From an uncultured Oscillospiraceae bacterium (GTDB taxonomy: Bacteria; Bacillota; Clostridia; Oscillospirales; Ruminococcaceae): a DNA stretch of 64,000 nucleotides. Position numbers and translations under genes: made by a program. Location of the stretch: positions 62,001 to 126,000 of the forward strand of contig CAKSKU010000002.1 of the NCBI GenBank assembly GCA_934465295.1, in the 5' to 3' direction. Numbering within the stretch: position 1 is the first letter of the stretch; every line of letters begins with the position of its first letter. Below are positions 61,144 through 64,000 of the stretch, piece by piece. The notes under the pieces are model-generated. The model had not been told where the DNA came from, made no database searches, and saw nothing but the letters and a program-made list of their open reading frames with translations.

Positions 61144-61767
61144 TTTCCTAAGTGATGCCGGGTCTTCTTCAATTTTTCTGAAAATGTGCATTGCCACGCC
61201 GCTTATTGTGTACATTATGCAGGCAGGTCCTATCAATGCTCCTACGAATTTCGTTGTCGGGTTCCAGAAAATTATCAGCACTTCCACTGCGATTATCACT
61301 ATGAGCAGGAATGTTCTTCCGAAGAACTTCATTCCTATCCTGAATGAATTCTTTATCGAATTTATCACGGTATTATCGTATCTTGCGAGCAGGGGGAAAA
61401 CATAGATAAGGCAGAAAATGAAGATATACGCCGAAAAACAGCCCACTATCAATATTCCGAGTCCTCCGCTTTCCACCGCATTATAGAGTTGAAAATCGAG
61501 AAAGACGGCTTCAAAGCATATCGGCGGCAGAAGTCCGATAAATATCCCCTGCTTCCAGTTCTCCTTGAACGCTTTCCAGAAGTCCTTTATGACGTTGCCC
61601 TCCTGATCTTCGGACATTCGCAGCAGTACGCTGAAAGCGGCTATTGTACTTCCGCCTATCGTGACTATCGGTATGCAGAATATCACCCACATAAAGTTCA
61701 ACTTCAGGATATCCCACAGGCTTTGCATAAACTTATAAAGCGGACTTTCTACGCTGAAAAATTTCAT
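61141..61767 (-). CDS. YesL family membrane protein (DUF624)
   Basis: A 208-residue protein with about five membrane helices, matching the DUF624/YesL family (LWDILKLNFMWVIFCIPIVTIGGS near the start, quoted as LNFMWVIFCIPIVTIG). YesL proteins accompany Lpl-type sugar ABC permeases, as here, but their role is unknown. The ATG at 61767 has GGAGG 5-6 bases upstream. The stop codon lies in the AATTCCG tail of repeat copy 4. Third gene of the transporter operon in view. Confidence 0.92.
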   Translation of the reverse strand: MKFFSVESPLYKFMQSLWDILKLNFMWVIFCIPIVTIGGSTIAAFSVLLRMSEDQEGNVIKDFWKAFKENWKQGIFIGLLPPICFEAVFLDFQLYNAVESGGLGILIVGCFSAYIFIFCLIYVFPLLARYDNTVINSIKNSFRIGMKFFGRTFLLIVIIAVEVLIIFWNPTTKFVGALIGPACIMYTISGVAMHIFRKIEEDPASLRK

Positions 61768-61839
61768 CGAAACCTCCAAAAGATAAAACGGAGATCCAAA
61801 AGGAAATCATTCCTGTATGAACCCCCGTTTTGTTGAATT

Positions 61840-62802
61840 TTAGCCCTTGACTGCTCCGAGCATGATACCCGATTCAAAGTATCTTTGCATGAACGGATAT
61901 ACGAGCATAATTGGGATAATCGTTATCATTGAAATGGTGTACTGAATTATCTTCGTATTCATCGCACCCGAGAGCGCTGCCGTATCGGAGCTTGAAGTTG
62001 CGCCGTTTACCATTGCGCTGAGGTTTGATGACTGGTTCAGGTAGACATAAAGTCTGTGCTGAACGGTATAAAGTTCAGGCGAGTTGGAGTTGTAGATAAG
62101 TGAATCCTGGAAGGAGTTCCAATGTCCTACTGCGCCGAATATTGCGATGGTTGCGAGGATAGGCTTTGAAAGCGGCCAGATTATCTTATAGAAGATCGTC
62201 CAGTAGCCTGCGCCGTCGATGAACGCACTTTCCTCGATCTCGCCCGGAATAGATTCAACGTATGTCTTTACGAGAATGATATTATAAGGCGAAACGATAG
62301 CAGGAATGATATAAACGAGGAACGTATTTGTAAGACCGAGCATCGAAAGGTTGAGGTATGTAGGGATAAGTCCTGCGTTGAAGTACATTGTGATAACGAG
62401 GAATCTGTACCAGAACTTTCTGTGCCACATCTCCTGCTTTGTCATAAGGTAGCCTGCGAGTGCGGAGGCGAAAACCATAAGGACCGTACCGATGAGCGTT
62501 CTGAGAATTGTTATGACGAATGAATTCCAGAGGTCGTTTACGTTCGCCATCATAATATAGTTCTGAATGGTGACCTGCTGCGGGAAGAACGTGATAACGC
62601 CCTTTTTAACAAGCTCGTTGTTCGAGATAGTGTTGATGAAGATATAGTAGAATGGGAAAATACAGCTTAATGTGAACAGAATGAAGAACAGGTAGTTCAG
62701 GATATTGAACACAATGTCTCCGGGAGTCAGCTTGATCTTCGTTGTATGCTCCTTGAAATAATTTTCTTCGGCTCTTTTTGACAGCTTTTCATCGTGAGTC
62801 AT
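61840..62802 (-). CDS. Carbohydrate ABC transporter permease, LplC type
   Basis: A 320-residue inner-membrane permease with six helices and the MalG/LplC family EAA loop VESIPGEIEESAFIDGAGYWTIFYKI (key part EIEESAFIDGAG). The N-terminal LTPGDIVFNILNYLFFILF is typical of LplC/YtcP. With the LplB-type gene upstream it forms the transmembrane pore for an oligosaccharide, likely complex plant glycans. AAGGAGG precedes the ATG. The ATPase is not in view, which is usual for this class. Confidence 0.95.
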   Translation of the reverse strand: MTHDEKLSKRAEENYFKEHTTKIKLTPGDIVFNILNYLFFILFTLSCIFPFYYIFINTISNNELVKKGVITFFPQQVTIQNYIMMANVNDLWNSFVITILRTLIGTVLMVFASALAGYLMTKQEMWHRKFWYRFLVITMYFNAGLIPTYLNLSMLGLTNTFLVYIIPAIVSPYNIILVKTYVESIPGEIEESAFIDGAGYWTIFYKIIWPLSKPILATIAIFGAVGHWNSFQDSLIYNSNSPELYTVQHRLYVYLNQSSNLSAMVNGATSSSDTAALSGAMNTKIIQYTISMITIIPIMLVYPFMQRYFESGIMLGAVKG

Positions 62803-62816
62803 TTCAAACCGCCTCC

Positions 62817-64000
62817 TTATACAATGCTCTCGCCGCGGATAAGCTTAGATACGCTGTTAGCGGCAAAAAGAAGAATTACGCTGATAATGGACTTGACCAT
62901 ACCGATAACGGTCGAGATCGGGATAAGTCCGCTTGTGATACCGAGGTTATAGACATAGAGGTCGAGAACTTCGATACTGTTCTTATTGATAGAATTGGAG
63001 AATACGAGGTACTGTTCCATACCGTTTGAAAGAATATTTGCGATGGACATAAGGAGAAGTACCATATATGTAGGGATAAGCTCAGGGATCGTGATATACC
63101 ACATCTTTGCGAAACGTCCTGCGCCGTCAACGGTAGCCGCTTCATAAAGCTGCTGGTCGATGCCCGAGATCGAAGCGATGTAGATGATAGCGCTCCAGCC
63201 AAGTCCCTTCCAAAGTCCCCATGCGAGCATCTTGAGCCACATATGCGAATCGCTCAGGAGGTAGTTTGTCATTGTCGGGTGACCGATCGATGTAAGGAAT
63301 GTGTTGATAAAGCCGTCAGTTGAGAAAATTGCAAGTGCGATAGCGTAAACAAGTACCCAGCTGATGAAGTTCGGGATAGTTGTGAATGTCTGTACTACTC
63401 TTCTGAAAGCGGTGTTCTTGATCTCGGAGAGGAAGATAGCGAATACCATCGGTACCCAGCTCGTTGCTATTCCGAGACCGCTCATTGCGAGTGTGTTCTT
63501 TACAACACGGACAACGTCTTTTCTCGTTGCTGCTGTATTGAAGAGTGACTTGAACCACTTTAAGCCGACGAACTTGTCCCAAGAGAGCGTTTCGCCCGAC
63601 TTATAATCGAAGAATGCGTATCTCCAGCCGAAGAGCGGCAGATAGCAGAATACGAATGCGAGAACGAGTATCGGGAGCATCATAAGGAAAAGTCTGTACT
63701 TTGCAGCCATTTCAGCTTTTTCGCCCTTTGTTGTCGGAACAAGTACAAGCTCAGCCGCAGAAATAAAGAGCGTTACGGCTGTAAGGACAACATAAAGCCA
63801 GAAAACAGCAGGGAAAGACGGGCTTGCCTTATCGAGCTTTTCCGAACCGAGGAGCATATCGTAGGAGCGGTATATTCCTATGAGTGCGCAAGCCTCGATA
63901 ACTGCGCCTGCGACAGTGAAGAACGTGCTTGTTTTCTTCATCTTGTTGTTTCCGAGCGACATACAAGTACCGACGATCATTATCACTACTGCGAAAATTA
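62817..64000 (-). CDS. Carbohydrate ABC transporter permease, LplB type (5' end beyond the window)
   Basis: A partial gene: the reading frame is open to the edge of the window. The C-terminal 300 residues are a normal LplB/YtcP permease (FCYLPLFGWRYAFFDY, then the EAA loop with GIDQQLYEAATVDGAGR). Upstream are at least three more hydrophobic helices (ending near WLYVVLTAVTLFISAAELVLV), which ordinary LplB proteins of about 300 residues do not have. It starts the visible transporter operon; the binding protein is probably upstream, outside the window. Confidence 0.92.
   Translation of the reverse strand, partial: IFAVVIMIVGTCMSLGNNKMKKTSTFFTVAGAVIEACALIGIYRSYDMLLGSEKLDKASPSFPAVFWLYVVLTAVTLFISAAELVLVPTTKGEKAEMAAKYRLFLMMLPILVLAFVFCYLPLFGWRYAFFDYKSGETLSWDKFVGLKWFKSLFNTAATRKDVVRVVKNTLAMSGLGIATSWVPMVFAIFLSEIKNTAFRRVVQTFTTIPNFISWVLVYAIALAIFSTDGFINTFLTSIGHPTMTNYLLSDSHMWLKMLAWGLWKGLGWSAIIYIASISGIDQQLYEAATVDGAGRFAKMWYITIPELIPTYMVLLLMSIANILSNGMEQYLVFSNSINKNSIEVLDLYVYNLGITSGLIPISTVIGMVKSIISVILLFAANSVSKLIRGESIV

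Overview
The window looks like a chromosomal segment of an anaerobic low-to-mid GC Firmicute of class Clostridia, most likely the Ruminococcus/Oscillospiraceae group. This rests on a bacterial V/A-type ATPase operon, the anaerobic enzymes HemW and HemZ, an orphan ferredoxin:thioredoxin-reductase-like protein, strong AGGAGG ribosome binding sites, TTGACA-N17-TATAAT promoters, and a beta-mannosidase and Lpl-type sugar transporter typical of a fibre degrader. The genus is an inference; no rRNA is present.

Layout. 1-9.7 kb: a small helical protein, then on the minus strand a nine-gene V-type ATPase operon (order of transcription G/H, C, I, K, F, E, A, B, D). 9.8-14.3 kb: the UPF0210 (PFL) protein with its ACT partner, then divergently an Lrp-type regulator, a PLP aminotransferase and ispE. 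14.3-20 kb: an alpha/beta hydrolase, tRNA-Arg, an HMGL-like aldolase, a membrane pseudokinase with PASTA domains and an orphan amino-acid binding lipoprotein. 20-26.4 kb: operon pyrE, unknown 506-aa protein, TPR lipoprotein, polyphosphate:AMP phosphotransferase; divergently dCMP deaminase, trmB and an FTR-like protein. 27-32.8 kb: a formate/nitrite-family channel, a PfkB kinase, an HD hydrolase, a GH2 beta-mannosidase and a eukaryotic-type HisA. 33-38 kb: two dynamin-like GTPases flanking an M48-like protein whose metal ligands are changed to Cys. 38.2-45 kb: two tRNA-Ser genes, a HTH/superoxide-reductase-like/methyltransferase fusion, lepA-hemW and a Na/Pi transporter. 45.2-53.3 kb: operon recJ, relA/spoT, MBL hydrolase, hemZ, zinc-ribbon protein, rlmD. 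53.5-56.9 kb: two convergent paralogous ECF sigma factors with long C-terminal extensions. 57-60.6 kb: orphan small genes, then a fluoride riboswitch in front of a cation:proton antiporter. 61-64 kb: YesL-like protein and two Lpl-type permeases, the last cut by the window edge.

The most notable signals are: (1) a dispersed, structured repeat family that occupies all four long tail-to-tail intergenic gaps and no other gap, with stem sequences that change compensatorily between copies; (2) the dynamin / Cys-substituted M48-like / dynamin cassette, which also holds a 119-bp perfect-ended palindromic element; (3) twin ECF sigma factors, each preceded by a housekeeping promoter and by the same AACCTT-N16-CTATA motif, suggesting auto- or cross-activation; (4) the pseudokinase; (5) the triple-domain HTH/SOR-like/methyltransferase protein; (6) the fluoride riboswitch controlling an antiporter.
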